DNA from: Ascaphus truei
Lineage: Eukaryota; Chordata; Amphibia; Anura; Ascaphidae
Length of the DNA: 64,000 bases
Assembly: GCA_036426205.1 (NCBI GenBank)
Contig: CM071573.1
Location: forward strand, 70,280,817-70,344,816
Direction of reading: 5' to 3'
The translations under genes were made by a program, and so were the position numbers. Of the stretch, positions 1 to 12,392 are shown piece by piece. The first letter of the stretch is position 1. Every line of letters begins with the position of its first letter. The notes under the pieces were generated by a model. It made no database searches, was not told the DNA's origin, and saw only the letters and a list, made by a program, of their open reading frames with translations.

Positions 1-1228
1 ATCAACAGAAAGGGTAATGAAGTCTCAAACCTTGAGTACGATCACCTTTCAGATCAGCTGCCAGGCTGTATTCTTGACTCTGGTTGGTACGTCTGCCGCC
101 TGCGTGGTGGGCAGGGTTGGGGAGGACAGAACCAGGCATAGCAATGCTGGGAGGACAGTTTAGAAAGAAGAGTGGGTACAGAGAGAAACATCATCTGTTA
201 AACACATAATTGCCTCTCCTCTTCCTCCCCTCCCCCCATGAACATTCAATACTCTCTTTGATGGACGGCCAAGAAAATAGTTCATCCACATCCTAAACTT
301 GTTAGCACCAGTTAATCACCTTAACCTTCTTCCCCTTCCAATACACACTCCAAAGAGTTTCCCATCCGCACAGATCATTAAAGATACTGGGATGCTTTAC
401 ATTTAAAGCTTATACAAAATTAATAATTAAGCTTTTGTAGTGAGTCTCTTGGGCATACAATCTATCAACTCAAAATACAAGTAAAAGACCAGTTAAGTGA
501 AGAAGAGGCCATTGAAACACACCAGTGAGTTGTCAGTCGGAAGTTATGTTCGCTAATTTACTGCTAACACCGTGAGAGGTATGTGAGGGGTTTCACGGTA
601 TAAAAATAAGCACGAAGATTTTACCACTGTACTAAGAAAACATTAAAGAGAGTGCATTTCTGTTTTAAATTGTAATTATACTATGAAACATTAAAGTTGT
701 TGTTTATCAAATAACTCTACAGCAAGAAGAACTCCCCTGATTTCTTTTAATGGGATACTTTTGTTTAATCTAGTGCGTTTTATTGGACATTAATATACTG
801 TATATATCCTCATAGTACAGTATATATACTGGAGGTTATATACATACATAATACAGACATTGCTAATTTTATTGCACTCATTATTAGGCAAAAGGGCACG
901 AAATGATCACGTGACTTTACAAATCCTCATAAAGTGCCTTCTTATCAATTAGTATAGTGGAATATCTTGGATTGTCTTGTGCTTCAAAAAAATTCCACTC
1001 AAAAATATTGAAAGAGGAAAATAATAGCTATACCGAGCTCAAAATAATTATTTATAATTCATTAATAACTAAGAGCTATGAGAAGGGTAGGGCTAACTCG
1101 GTCTGGTCATGGAGGAGAGATATCCTTGCTTTCGCTCAGAGGAAGATCTGATTAGGGAAATAGTAGTAGGTATGAGAAGTGTACGCTCGGTATCTCGACA
1201 GAACATTTTATTGAAATGTATGCACAGA

Positions 1229-1874
1229 GCATACATCTCTCCATGGCGTAGGCATACATCTCTCCATGGCGTAAGCATACATCTCTCCATGGCATAGGCA
1301 TACATCTCTCCATGGCATAGGCATACATTTCAAAATGGCATAGGCATACATTTCTCCATGGCGTAGGCATATATCTCTCCATTGCGTAGGCATATATCTC
1401 TCCATAGCGTAGGCATACATCTCGCCATAGTGTAGGCATACATTTCTCCATGGCATAGGCATATATATCTCCATAGCGTAGACCTACATCTCTCCATTGC
1501 GTAGGCATACATCTCTCCATGGTGTAGGCATACATCTCGCCATAGTATAGGCCTACATCTCTCCATGGCATAGGCATACATCTCTCCATGGCGTAGACAT
1601 GCATCTCTCCATGGCATATGCATACCTCTCTCCATAGCGTAGACATACATCTCTCCATAGTGTAGGCCTACATCTCTCCATAGTGTAGGCATACATCTCT
1701 CCATGGCGTAGGCATATATCTCTCCATACCGTAGGTATACACATCTCCATGGTGTAGGCATACATCTCTCCATAGCGGAGGCATACATCTCTCCATAGCG
1801 TAGGCATACATCTCTCCATAGCATAGGCATACATCTCTCCATGGCGTAGGCATATATCTCTCCATGGTGTAGGC
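1229..1874. repeat. 23-bp minisatellite, about 28 copies
   Basis: The unit is close to GCATACATCTCTCCATGG followed by CGTAG. Most copies differ by one to three bases, alternating GGCGTAG, GGCATAG, TAGCGTAG and GGTGTAG. The unit length is not a multiple of 3 and its complement has no stop, so all three minus frames stay open. This produces several overlapping minus-strand ORFs of 70-182 codons with a 23-residue period (MERCMP, WRDVCL, GEMYAY). They are artefacts of the array. Confidence 0.97.
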
Positions 1875-1899
1875 ACATGCATGACTCATCAATAAACTG

Positions 1900-2600
1900 C
1901 AGTTGCCTTAAGTGTTGTTATGAAAGAGCAGTTTTCTTCCATTGTAAATGGAACTTGAAAAATAACTAAATATCTTAATATGGTAGTGCGATATATAAGA
2001 AAGATATTTCACATAAATATAACAAGAGATCACAACAATCTGTTCTTTGGGAATCTTCCCAGCTGCAGAGGGAAAGACAACAAAAAAAACACCTAAAATA
2101 CGTACAGTAACTCTATATTGATGTTATCGAGGAAGATAATAATGAACATGAGGATAGATAAAAGTGCACCCACTATTAGAGTTAGGGGAAGAGAATCTCA
2201 AGCTAATAGAATTTGACAAGAGCAACACAATTTACAATTTGGAGACACAGGAAACAAATTTTCTCAAAAATAGGCCCCCTTTTTCAAACCTTTGCCAGGG
2301 GAAAGGCGGTTTCTTATATCCGGAGAGATAGAACGTGGTTCATGGTGTTAGGATGTCCGTGGCTCTTTAGAAAGACGACAAGAGAATATTTAGCTAATGG
2401 TATTTATTATGTACATTAGTATAGGATGTGCTGACCCCCCTCCCCCTTCATACTGTATGTCCCCACTTATAAATGTCTATAATATTTGTTTATAGAAGAG
2501 GTACACTGAATGTTGTTATGTAAATATTGGAAATACTTTATATTTTGGTGTATTCAGAATCTGTAGTAAAACGTAAAATCAATAAAACGTTCACACCCTA
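1900..2600 (+). repeat. Possible LINE 3' end fragment
   Basis: A 68-codon frame (2213-2419) containing SYIRRDRTWFMVLGCPWLF is followed by AT-rich sequence and AATCAATAAAACG near 2578. This resembles a decayed retroposon 3' end. I cannot assign a family, and it could be unrelated unique sequence. Confidence 0.25.
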
Positions 2601-2897
2601 AAAAAATATACAAAGAGGACACGTGTTTCGCTAGTGCTTGATTTGACAAATATTTGTGCCTTAATGGCCTCAGAGCTGTGTGTTTGTTTTGGTGCCTTAA
2701 ACACGTTATCCCAGAATGTGGGTAATGCATACAGGTATATTTATGATCATTTCCCTGTTAATCTGCACCGATCAAAGAAACCTGAGAATAGGTTTCTTAT
2801 ATTTTACACAACGGTGGAAAAAAATAACTTTTCTATTTGCATAAATACACAGGGGTTATTCATTGGAGTGTGATAGTGCTGATCCGTACACTATCGC

Positions 2898-3178
2898 AGG
2901 GGGTGCTCAACTCCGCTCCTCAAGCCCGCCCAACAGGTCAGGTTTTCAGGATATCCCAGCTTCAGCACAGTTGACTCAATCAGTCCCAGCTTCAGCACAG
3001 GTGGCTCAATCAGAGGCTCAGTCTTTGACTGAGGAAGGGGAAGACCTTGGGGAAGACCAATGGGCAATTTCGGCCCAAGACTGAGCCTCTGATTGAGCCA
3101 CCTGTGCTGAAGCTGGGATAGCCTGAAAACCTGACGTGTTGGGGAGGGGCCTTGAGGACTGAAGTTGAGCACCCCTTT
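2898..3178. mobile_element. hAT-type palindromic MITE, family A copy 1
   Basis: Arms AGGGGGTGCTCAACTC and GAAGTTGAGCACCCCT flank internal CAGCACAGGTGGCTCAAT and its complement. It has a perfect 8-bp target duplication ACTATCGC (2890-2897 and 3179-3186). The centre carries about 45 bp not found in the other copies, including a 34-bp inverted copy of downstream flank. Confidence 0.9.
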
Positions 3179-3263
3179 ACTATCGCATGGAAACGCCCAT
3201 TGACAACAATGTGACTTTCTGTGGCCGTTTTGGGCCGAAATTGCCCATTGGTCTTCCCCAAGG
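3045..3263. repeat. 34-bp exact inverted repeat pair (3045-3078 and 3230-3263)
   Basis: CCTTGGGGAAGACCAATGGG and the rest of the 34-mer inside the MITE centre recur as the exact reverse complement 52 bp beyond the MITE end, outside its target duplication. See findings. Confidence 0.93.
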
Positions 3264-3304
3264 AATTTCGTCCGCAAACGGCCTGATTAGGAATTAGCCC
3301 CTTA

Positions 3305-3596
3305 GGCCGCGCCTATAGTGCCATCGTTGGCGACACGGCGGGTGACGTCACCCATCGCCGTTGCCACTGGCAAAAGTTATGTTTCGCCGGGGTCGCGGGA
3401 TTCCGGCAATTTGATTTGTTCACGGGTCGTCACGTGACACGACGGCCCTTGAAAAATCAAATTTTGCTGGCTTCAGATTTTCGCGACGGCGACGTCGCTT
3501 TGTCGCTTGTCGCCGTCGTGTGCACTATAAGCGCACGCGGCGGCAATGTATTTGTTTTCGAGCGACGTCGCGTTTCCCGGCACTATAAGCGCGGCC
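3305..3596. mobile_element. PIF/Harbinger-like GC-rich MITE, copy 1
   Basis: Terminal inverted repeats are GGCCGCGCCTATAGTGCC and GGCACTATAAGCGCGGCC, flanked by TTA on the left and TAA on the right. The internal part has GACGTCACCC and several CGACG motifs and encodes no transposase. It shares both ends and much of its interior with the copy at 45376. Confidence 0.8.
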
Positions 3597-4136
3597 TAAG
3601 TCACATTCACTAGGTTGGGAAATGTTAGGACTATAGGAACATTCGGAAATGTGGTCCTACTCTCTGCTTCTTTTTCCTGCCAGTGCATTTTCAGATATGT
3701 GACAATCTTTATCTTAGACACCCAAAAGCCTACAAATACAATGCAGCGATGATGGGGTTACTTTACAATTTGGTTCGCATTGCACTTGTTGTTAATGACA
3801 CAACGGCCTGGTCCAGATTGATTTGATTTAGACAATTTCTTGAACATGTTTTTCTGATGTTATGTGAAAAGAATTGTGCACTGTGAGTTCAGCTGGAGGA
3901 CCGTTTTCAGACTACAGAAACCACACTGAGAGAATAACCGTGGGGCAGCCAGCATGTCAAACACATTATATCCACAGGTTATGGAAATCTCATTGGCAGC
4001 AAACGTGTATCACTAATTCACAATGGGGTTAACCTCTCTAGTACTGGCCCGTTCATTTACCAAGGGGTTAAAAAAAAAAACACCAGGCTTTTTGTGTGTA
4101 AGAAAACCATAAAAATACTGAGTAATCTGTATAAAG

Positions 4137-4225
4137 CAGGGGTGGGCAACTCCAGCCACCAACAGGTCGGGTTTTCAGGATATCCCTGCTTCAGCACAGG
4201 TGGCTCAACCGGTGGCTCAGTGCTG
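4137..4225 (+). mobile_element. hAT MITE family A copy 2, truncated
   Basis: The left arm CAGGGGTGGGCAACTCCAG to GGTGGCTCAACCGGTGGCTC is present. The right arm is missing and replaced by the pyrimidine tract. Confidence 0.8.
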
Positions 4226-4248
4226 GGCTTGGTTTTCCGCTTTAAAGC

Positions 4249-4392
4249 AGCAAACCTTCTACCCTCCCTCCTCCCCCCTTTCCTCCCCCCTCCCCCCTTT
4301 CCTCCCCCCTCCCCCCTTTCCTCACCCCCTTTCCTCACCCCCTTCCCCCCCTCTTCTTCCCCCCACCCTCTTCTTCCCCCCACCCTCTTCTT

Positions 4393-4486
<94 letters not shown>
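4249..4486. repeat. Polypyrimidine block with (CT)n microsatellite
   Basis: A C-rich part with repeated CCTCCCCCCTTTCCTC units (4255-4395) is followed by about 42 CT dinucleotides (4397-4481). The strand is almost free of purines over about 230 bp, which could form triplex DNA. Long open frames here (poly-Leu/Ser/Pro) are artefacts. Confidence 0.97.
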
Positions 4487-5251
4487 GGGGATATTACAAA
4501 CAACTTATACATTGCAACATAAAATCGGTTCTCCCACCTGCAAGACTGCTACTTTCGCTACAAAGAGGAAGTAAGCAAAATAATTTGACACAGCCCCTGA
4601 ATAATACTTTTTCGAAGCCTGAAAACTTCACTGTTTTCTACTTTTATTTACCACCCTGTGTACAGAACAAGGAGATCGCAATCTTTCTCAAATTCTTTAT
4701 TCCGGCTGCTTCCATCTGTACGTCATTTGGCTGTATACTTGCAATTGTTTACTTGAGATAGACATAAGCACATTTGATAAGATCAGCTATCAGCCAGATA
4801 TGGTTATGTGTATAGTGTGATTCTTCCAATAACTTGCAGAATGTTTACCAAGACAGATTGTTACAACAAAAGGCAGGGGTGCCCAATGCTACATCCAATT
4901 GACAAAACATATAAAGTAATAAGTATAAAGTTTGAATACTTGAATAATAATAATATTTACTTGGTTATTTAGTTAAACCCTTTGACCAAGACAGATTGTT
5001 GACTGTTGAGCTTCCTCTGCATGGAACTACGATACTGTAGCAACATTATGACACCACAGAGAGAGGACAACACCAATTGTTACTGATTCCTTTTTTTTAA
5101 TGGATTCAAAAGGGTCAGTCTGCATGAAACGGAAAAGCTTATTGTGTAGCACAGTATTTCAGTGTTTATTGATGATAAATGCCTTTGTTCCACCTTTAAA
5201 GAAAAGTATCTCTATATGTTTTCAGTCCCCCATGGAATGCTTAGTTAATAC

Positions 5252-5408
5252 GACCCATGGTCCCATATTTACTATGCGATGCTATTCCACAAAATACCTT
5301 CTAGCATCGGGAGATATATAGACCATTCACTTGAATGAACAGTAAGGTGTCTTCCAACCTCTAGAAGGTGTCCTGTGGAATAGCACTGCTTAGAAAATAT
5401 GGGCCACA
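5252..5408. mobile_element. Foldback element, family B copy 1
   Basis: Arms GTCCCATATTTACTATGCGA and AGCACTGCTTAGAAAATATG pair imperfectly around a TTCACTTGAATGAA centre. The same arms occur at 36875-37002. Confidence 0.65.
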
Positions 5409-7044
5409 ATCTATTGTCTGCCAGGTCAAATTTGTGAGGGGCTCCAAATGTTCTGCCTTTTATAGTCCTAACCAACTGCAATGTCCTAAATTTGTACACT
5501 TCATACAATGGGTCATTTGCAGTGCATTAGTGAGAATCATATTCATATAGCTTTTTATGACAGTATGTTCATTTTCAAACAGGCTGATTGTACATTGCAG
5601 GCCGCGATAACCTTTAGTGCATCAATTTCTCATAAATTAAATGATAGTGTATGTGCAGAGCTTGTGGGATTATTTTTCCCGTATAATGGAAAGGTCGTGC
5701 ACTTTTACTTTAGTCCATATGGCTCAAAATAGCTTCTGAGGTGTTCATTTATCGAAGCGATTTTGCAGCAAAACCAGGGCATTTTCACAGTGCGCCTTTG
5801 TATCAAAGCATGTTGCTCCAATTTTGTCCTGTCTGCCCGAGCTTGCACCTTGGGGAGTGTGAATAGGAAGCATTGAGGGGGTGCACAGATTATAATGAGA
5901 TGCATCCGATTCTGCATCTTTCTACGTCATCCTTTTTACCTTTAATTGCCCAAACAATCCTCCATATCTTAGGTGGTGTAAGTCTAACATGCTGCATCAG
6001 ATGTTAGAAACTGTGCTTACATACGCTCTAGGTCTGCTCAAACAAAACGGAGCAGTGCAACTAAACATATGTTGAGACATAGACCTCCATGAAATCTATC
6101 AACATGGCCCAATAAATAATATCCGATAATTGAATTAGTTACCTTTAATGCTCTACTTTTGTTTGAGTTCTTCTCCACTTGAGAGTGGGTTAATCACCGA
6201 GAGAACACGAGACAAGGTGGAAGTAGAAAAATAAAGGTGTCAGATAAGGGACAAATGCCCTTAGGAATTACTTGGAAACTTTTAGGATGTTTTTAACGTC
6301 AGAAACCCACTGTTGTCAGGTAGACACCTGCTTACAATACATCAAAGTTTTCCTCATCCTCTTTTTAAATGGGGTTTATGTAGGGATTTGTTGAGCGGCA
6401 TAGATAAGAAGAAAAAGTCTTAGATAAATACCAGAAATCAAACAGGAGCAAACAAATCAGCCTAAACGTCTTAGAAATACACAAAAGAGCTTGAATAGGA
6501 GCAAGCTAGCCCCATATGAGATATGTATTGTAATGTGGACATGTGTAAAAAGCTCTGTAGATCTGTAAAGAAAGAGGCCTTTTTTGTCAATTACTCTGAG
6601 GTTTATTTACAGCGAGGGTAAACATGACTTGACTGCCAGATTCTAATGCAGAAACCTTCTAGGAAACTGGAGGCAGAAGGAAAAAGCCATTAAACATATG
6701 CATAATGCTTATGCTCAGATGATCTCTGCTACTGGCAGAACATAGACTGTAAGTGATATGTGTGATCCAGATAAGTTAAACTGCAGATCCTTTGAATGAG
6801 ACTTTGTGGGGGTCAGGACTGTGGCAAAGACACTGTATGTGATAAGCTGGGTGACTTAACCCCTGTACTTTCAGAGGTCAGCAAATGATTACGGAGTCGA
6901 AATTATTCCTCCATTGGTCATCGGGAGTTTACAATTATCACCACAGTGTAATTTAAAATGTATTATATTATCCACCTATGTTTCAGCACCGGGAACCATT
7001 TCTCGGCGCTAGTGCCAAATACAGTAAGTTAATAGGGTTTAAGT

Positions 7045-7230
7045 CAGGGGTGGACAACTCCAGTCCTCAAGGGCCACCAGCAGGCCAGGTTTTAAGGATA
7101 TCCCTGCTTCAGCACAGGTGAGACTCAGTCTTTGACTGAGCCACTGATTGGGCCACCTGTGCTGAAGCAGGGATATCCCTAATACATGGCGCTGTGGGTG
7201 GCCCTTGAGGACTGGAGTTGGCCACCCCGG
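7045..7230. mobile_element. hAT MITE family A copy 3
   Basis: CAGGGGTGGACAACTCC ... GGAGTTGGCCACCCC is nearly full length and palindromic. The 8-bp target duplication is GTTTAAGT/GTTTACGT (7 of 8). Confidence 0.9.
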
Positions 7231-9254
7231 GTTTACGTACACTACATGGCACATGCAGCAATCAATGAGCACATACTGTCTGAGCAACGAAGTGTCTCTC
7301 TTTAGGAAATGCTGCATGACCTTGAATCGACCTACTCACCTTTCTGTGGTTTTCCTGTCCTGCCTTATTTGCCTATTTTAATGGTTCTTGGGCCATAGGA
7401 CATTACAACACAATCCTTCATATCATTTCTTCTGTCCTTGTACAGATTTGCATAACTCTGATTGCGTTTTCTACTTCAGATTACTAATTGTAATCAAGTT
7501 GTAATAATGATGAAACTGTCCGAAGTAAAAGGGTGGTTGGCAAGGTATGTGAGAATGCCCCTTGTTTAACCATTACCAATGATCACGGCATGTCTTTTAC
7601 ATCAATATTGTGAAGGTGTTTCAAATAATTGCGTGGGATTATTCAGGCAATATTATTTAATTCACAACCTGTGGCTAATACACAACAACAACAAAAAAAA
7701 CAACGTGAACACCAAGTGAGATCCTACATCCCTTTATACTTCCTAATGTACAATGGAAGCAATACATCATAAATACTCATTACTGTACCTCCCAACAATA
7801 CAAAAGAGAAGCAAAATAAACCCTCAGCTGTACATCAAAGACCACACTGTGCATGTGAAAGGTTTTTTTTTTCTGTGGGGTGTATATCTTATGCTAGTGA
7901 CCTTACTACACAGGCAGCAGAGTGATGGGCTTCGATTCTCTGGAAATCATGTGTATGTTATAAAGGGATTAACATTGCTCCTCTGGCTTTGATATGTGAT
8001 TGTCAGTTTGTGACCTCTGATGAGCTGATGTTCGCCTAAACGAGAAGATTTAATTAGAGCAGCTTTCTAGCTGGCAGCAAAATAAAAACCGCTGGAAATC
8101 TGATAGGAAAAAAAATGAATGTCCTTGAGAATGTACTTTAGGGAAATAAATTACACTTCTGATACTATTTTCTTTACTTCAATGGACAGCTGTAATATTA
8201 TTTATTGTCTCAGAGAGGGCAGCATGGATTAACTAGGACCTTTTATACTTTAGGATTGCAAGGTGGGCAGAACTAGGTCCCAACCTACAGAATAATTATC
8301 AATAGGCCCTAAGAGCCACAAAGTATTTTACCTTCTTTAATGACCATTCATAAAGCAAACTAATTGTCACTGCTGTCTATACATCAAGTCACACATTGCA
8401 AAACTTCACCCACTTGGTTAGTGGTGTATACTTCCCATCTATACTTATAACATGCAAGTCACTAGTCGTCCGTCTGCCCGCCCCCTCCCCCCCATGGCGT
8501 GTATGGGGGAAAATAAGTGCCAATTAATTACTCCCATACAACTATGTCCACTTTTAAGCAAGAAACGTTTTTGCCTCTATACTCCATCCCTATGTTACAT
8601 ACGCCATGCGTATTCTTTACGTTAGCTTTACACTTCCATCAAGTTGCTCTCGGAAGCACGTTGCCAGGTTGCCCAAACATTGTTGGACATTGCAATAATG
8701 GGACTGTAGAGTAGAGATTTAAAATAAGAAACGAGGCCCATGTTTGCTCCAATTACTGTAGTTTGTTGCCGGCTAATTTACCACAACAGCTGTACAATCT
8801 GCCTCCTCTTTTTTTCTAACTAATATTGCAGCTAGACCCCTTCATATTGTATCCGGTTTAATCATCCTTTGTTTTTTTCACTCTTTCCCATATATCTTTC
8901 ACCATTTTCAGATAAAGCCCCCGTGGGCATGACTGAGAATCAAATAACATACATCAATGATGTCTTTTTTCCATACCCCCCTGGTCTTTCTGTTCTGCTT
9001 CTCTCCATGCCGACTCTAGACTCAGGGTTGAAGGTCACTTGAAAAGTTATTTTGGTTTGCATGCTCGGCAGGAGGTATCTTGTGAAGGTGGAGGTTACAC
9101 GCATAGGCATATGGTGTTTGCTAAACAGAACATCAAATAAATCCTGGATCTGCACCCCGGAGACAGTTGGCTTCTTATGAAACTGTTTCAGTGGGACAGA
9201 TCCCAGTAGGTCGCTGTTTCTGTCTTCTGTAACTATCTGAAGTAGAAGAGCTTC

Positions 9255-9395
9255 TATTTATCTCACAAATTAAATAGTAGTAGTCGCATTAGTCCAGTTA
9301 ACTGGACTAAGAATTTATATTTTAGGACAAGCTTTCCAGAGTTCTACTCTCTTCCTTAGGTCAAACAATACTCAAGTATTGGTTAACCTGAGACA
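9255..9395. repeat. Interspersed repeat fragment
   Basis: The stretch around GGACAAGCTTTCCAGAG and the short palindrome AGTCCAGTTAACTGGACT look like a decayed DNA element. The family is not assigned. Confidence 0.3.
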
Positions 9396-10371
9396 CTTAG
9401 TCCAAATGAAAAAAGGTATCACCTAATAATGAAATACTTATTTAGCTCACCAAACTCACCTGTTTCCTTAGGCTGGATATCTCTTGGATATACAAGTTGC
9501 CATCAGCTCTCCAACCACTTCTGCACGCAATATTTAAGTTTTGGGGTTTTGCCATATTGCTTGTGGTCACGTATCTGATGACTGTTGACGTAAATTCTCC
9601 TGGATTCGCTTTTTACTATATCGTGTAGTAGATCAGGCTGAGCTGATGTACATATAATGGTTTTATTTTGTAATCAGAAAAGTGATTGACATATTACTGT
9701 GAGTCTTGACGATTTTGCAGTAAGAAAAACATTCCATTTCTATAACTTGCAGATCTTGATTTGCAGAATATATGCAGCTGCATCAATAAAGTCTGCAAAG
9801 AAAGTACCACTTGCCAAGCCATATACAGATATATTTTTTAATTCTGTGACTCCAGCAGTAACTAGAATAAAGAAAGTAGCTGTCTTGGAGGTGCATTTCC
9901 ATGAAGGTGGCCACTTTTCCCGGTGTTCTGGCTTTCATCCTACAAAAATGTTTTTGCCGGATCGCGATTAGTTTCGAATCGGTAAAATATGATGGGAAAA
10001 AAATCAAAATAAGCAGGAAAAATGTTTAGAAATGTTCATCTTTTGAACTTTTGTGTAAACCTTGGCAGGCTTTTCATTCATAAACCTAAAAGTATGTTTA
10101 AAGAACTAGAGTTCATTCCAAAGTTCGACTCGGACATCCGAAGGAACTTTGAAGTGTCAGATCCGTGAACCTGCCCATCCTTACATTTTAGTGAATGTTT
10201 GCTTGACCTTTAAACACCAAAGCTTTGGAGAGGTTAAGTATTTTTACACTCTTTTACATCTGTGCCTTCATTCATTTTCTTTGTAATGGAAGTGGTGAGA
10301 AAGAAATGTGTGAGTGATTTTTGGCAGGAATCTTTGCACATATTTGACAGCTGATCGGATGTTACAGCAGC

Positions 10372-10690
10372 AAAAACGTGAATAATCCTATATGGGGTTT
10401 ATTTTAATTTTATTTTATTAAATAAATCAGTTCTGTAGCATTAGATAATACTGTCTGCATTTTTTTAAAGCTCCTAATGCAATAAAAAAAAATGCCATAA
10501 CAGGAGCACCAAACGATTGCCAGCTTAGCTAAAAATGTACAATTATACATTGTCACATGCTTTATATATAAAAATAATATATATATTTTTTTTAAAGGGG
10601 GGGTAGGCATGTTGTATTGCTGCTTTAAAGGATCAAATTGATTTGCTTTAGACTCCTCTGCATCAGTAAGGCATTTCAAATCTCAACTGT
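10372..10690. repeat. Dispersed repeat family C copy 1
   Basis: It shares AATAAATCAGTTCTGTAG, CACCAAACGATTGCCAGCTT and TTGTCACATGCTTTATAT with 18665-19180, in the same order. Confidence 0.75.
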
Positions 10691-11049
10691 GTTTAAATCC
10701 TTCAGTATATCAGGGGCAAGTAATACAATGGAATACCTTTTTTCCTTATTGGTGCTTTGCCATTGGGAGAGCAGCGAAAGTGTCTTGAATCTATAATAGC
10801 AATTAGTTCGCATTTTGGATTTCTTTATCGGTATAGTATACATGTATACATGTAGTCAAATACAAAAAATATATACCCATTTAACCATTTTAAGAGATCA
10901 TTGTTTCAGTATCCACGGGACTTCATATATTTATACAGATGCAACACAAATCGAGTTATTTTAGCATCTTTGTCACTGATTTACATTAAATATTCAAAAG
11001 AATTTAACATTTTACAGCTGCAGACCAAGCAATATTCTACATGGGTTTT

Positions 11050-11330
11050 TTTTAAAAATAAATCAGTTCTGTACTATGAGAAAATACTTGTAGCATTTTT
11101 TTTTTAATCACTGTGATGACATTTTTAAAGTATTATAATGTAAAAAGCATTTTTTGTTTCTATAGCAACCATTTACAAAGTCACATCCCCTTCTTCTGAA
11201 ACAGGCTCTGGCACGCCACTTTTTAAGCCCTGCCTTCTCTCTAGCAGTGCACCAATTGTATCTAGTGACTGCCTGGTCACATGATCTCCCCCACAAAACT
11301 TTGCATCTTTGGTCCTCTTCTGCTGCACTG
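11050..11330. repeat. Dispersed repeat family C copy 2, partial
   Basis: It begins AAATAAATCAGTTCTGTA as in copies 1 and 3, continues with TTTCTATAGCAACC (compare TTTCTATAGCAGGC at 18810), then diverges. Confidence 0.6.
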
Positions 11331-11539
11331 ACATTTAGTGAACCCTCGAGCCGAATCTTCGTAGATCGATCACAGGAGAACGGATCCATCGTCAACTTAG
11401 CTAATTACTTATCATTGTGTGGATTGTATTGATGCACATATTAAAGGGGGGAAAACACTAGCTTGGACTGTGGCTTTAAATGAAAGATTGTGACTCCTTG
11501 TCAGTTTAGGGGCCACCCATCGTATCCCATTTCTCCCAG

Positions 11540-11695
11540 CTCAGATTACAAGCTCTTCAGGGGAGGGACAACTTCCCACAGTGCTTCCTTTAATCTAATT
11601 CAACTCTCCCTATTTTGTGCCATATTTCAATGTACAGTACTATATACTGTGTCTGGTACACTATTTCTGTAAAGCACTGTATATATATACAAAAA
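11540..11695 (+). repeat. L2-type LINE 3' tail fragment
   Basis: AGATTACAAGCTCTTCAGGG ... TGTAAAGCACTGTATATATA matches the order of motifs in the LINE tail at 26325-26505. Confidence 0.6.
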
Positions 11696-11723
11696 CTTAC
11701 ATATATGTTATTTTCGTCTAGTA

Positions 11724-12028
11724 TTAACCCTTTGGGTGCCACTTGACATAGCTACTCCATCATTGTAGTCTAGTATTAACCCTTTGGGTGCCATTTGACA
11801 TAGCTACTACATCATGGGGTGTGACACTCCAGTGGTCCCGCGATGCAGTAGCCACGTCATAACCTGCTTGCTCCTTTTTGTATGGGAGATCGCGTTCTGC
11901 GCTCCCGTGGATCTCCCGTGCAGCGCAGAACGCGATGCGACAGGAGAGATCCCATCTTCCATTCCATCATCAGTGACGCCGTGATCCCTTGAATTGTGCG
12001 GCGGCCCCTCCGGCACTCGAAGGGTTAA
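11724..12028. mobile_element. piggyBac-like MITE with duplicated left end
   Basis: The element runs TTAACCCTTTGGGTGCC (11776) ... GGCACTCGAAGGGTTAA (12028), that is, TTAA plus a CCCTTTGGGTGCC-type inverted repeat, as expected for piggyBac. A 52-bp tandem copy of the left end starts at 11724. An internal hairpin pairs ATCGCGTTCTGCGCT with AGCGCAGAACGCGAT. No transposase is present. Confidence 0.75.
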
Positions 12029-12392
12029 ATAATTCGCTGATCTTTCGGCGCAGAAAGGTGTCTTTTGGCATAGCTGCTTCGTAAACTACGCCTCAGAAAT
12101 TGCTGTATTTTGCAAGTAAAATGTGACTATATGTATCCACATCAAATATGACTGAATCCACATAAATGGGCGATATCGCGACGTTCTCAAGGAGTACAAG
12201 TATCACCCAGGGGAAAGGGGACGGATTGACTTTAAAGTGACTGTGGGAGGGGCTGATTAGGGACAATTGGCCCTACAAATATTAATACTCCTTACATTTC
12301 CAACTCTCACAGCTGCTTACGGTGTATAATCCGGAGCAGGCAAACAGAACTGGTTAATAAATATCTTGTGTTGTGTTTGCCCCAACTGGCTT

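Noticed and set aside
1229..1874. Possible CRISPR array
   Set aside because: Units are contiguous 23-bp repeats with no unique spacers, in a vertebrate intron.
1093..1892. Overlapping minus-strand ORFs up to 182 codons with MERCMP/WRDVCL repeats
   Set aside because: They are translations of a stop-free 23-bp minisatellite in all frames, with no unique sequence or domain.
4094..4522. 142-codon ORF ending in poly Ser-Leu
   Set aside because: It covers a MITE fragment and a CT microsatellite, so it is not a gene.
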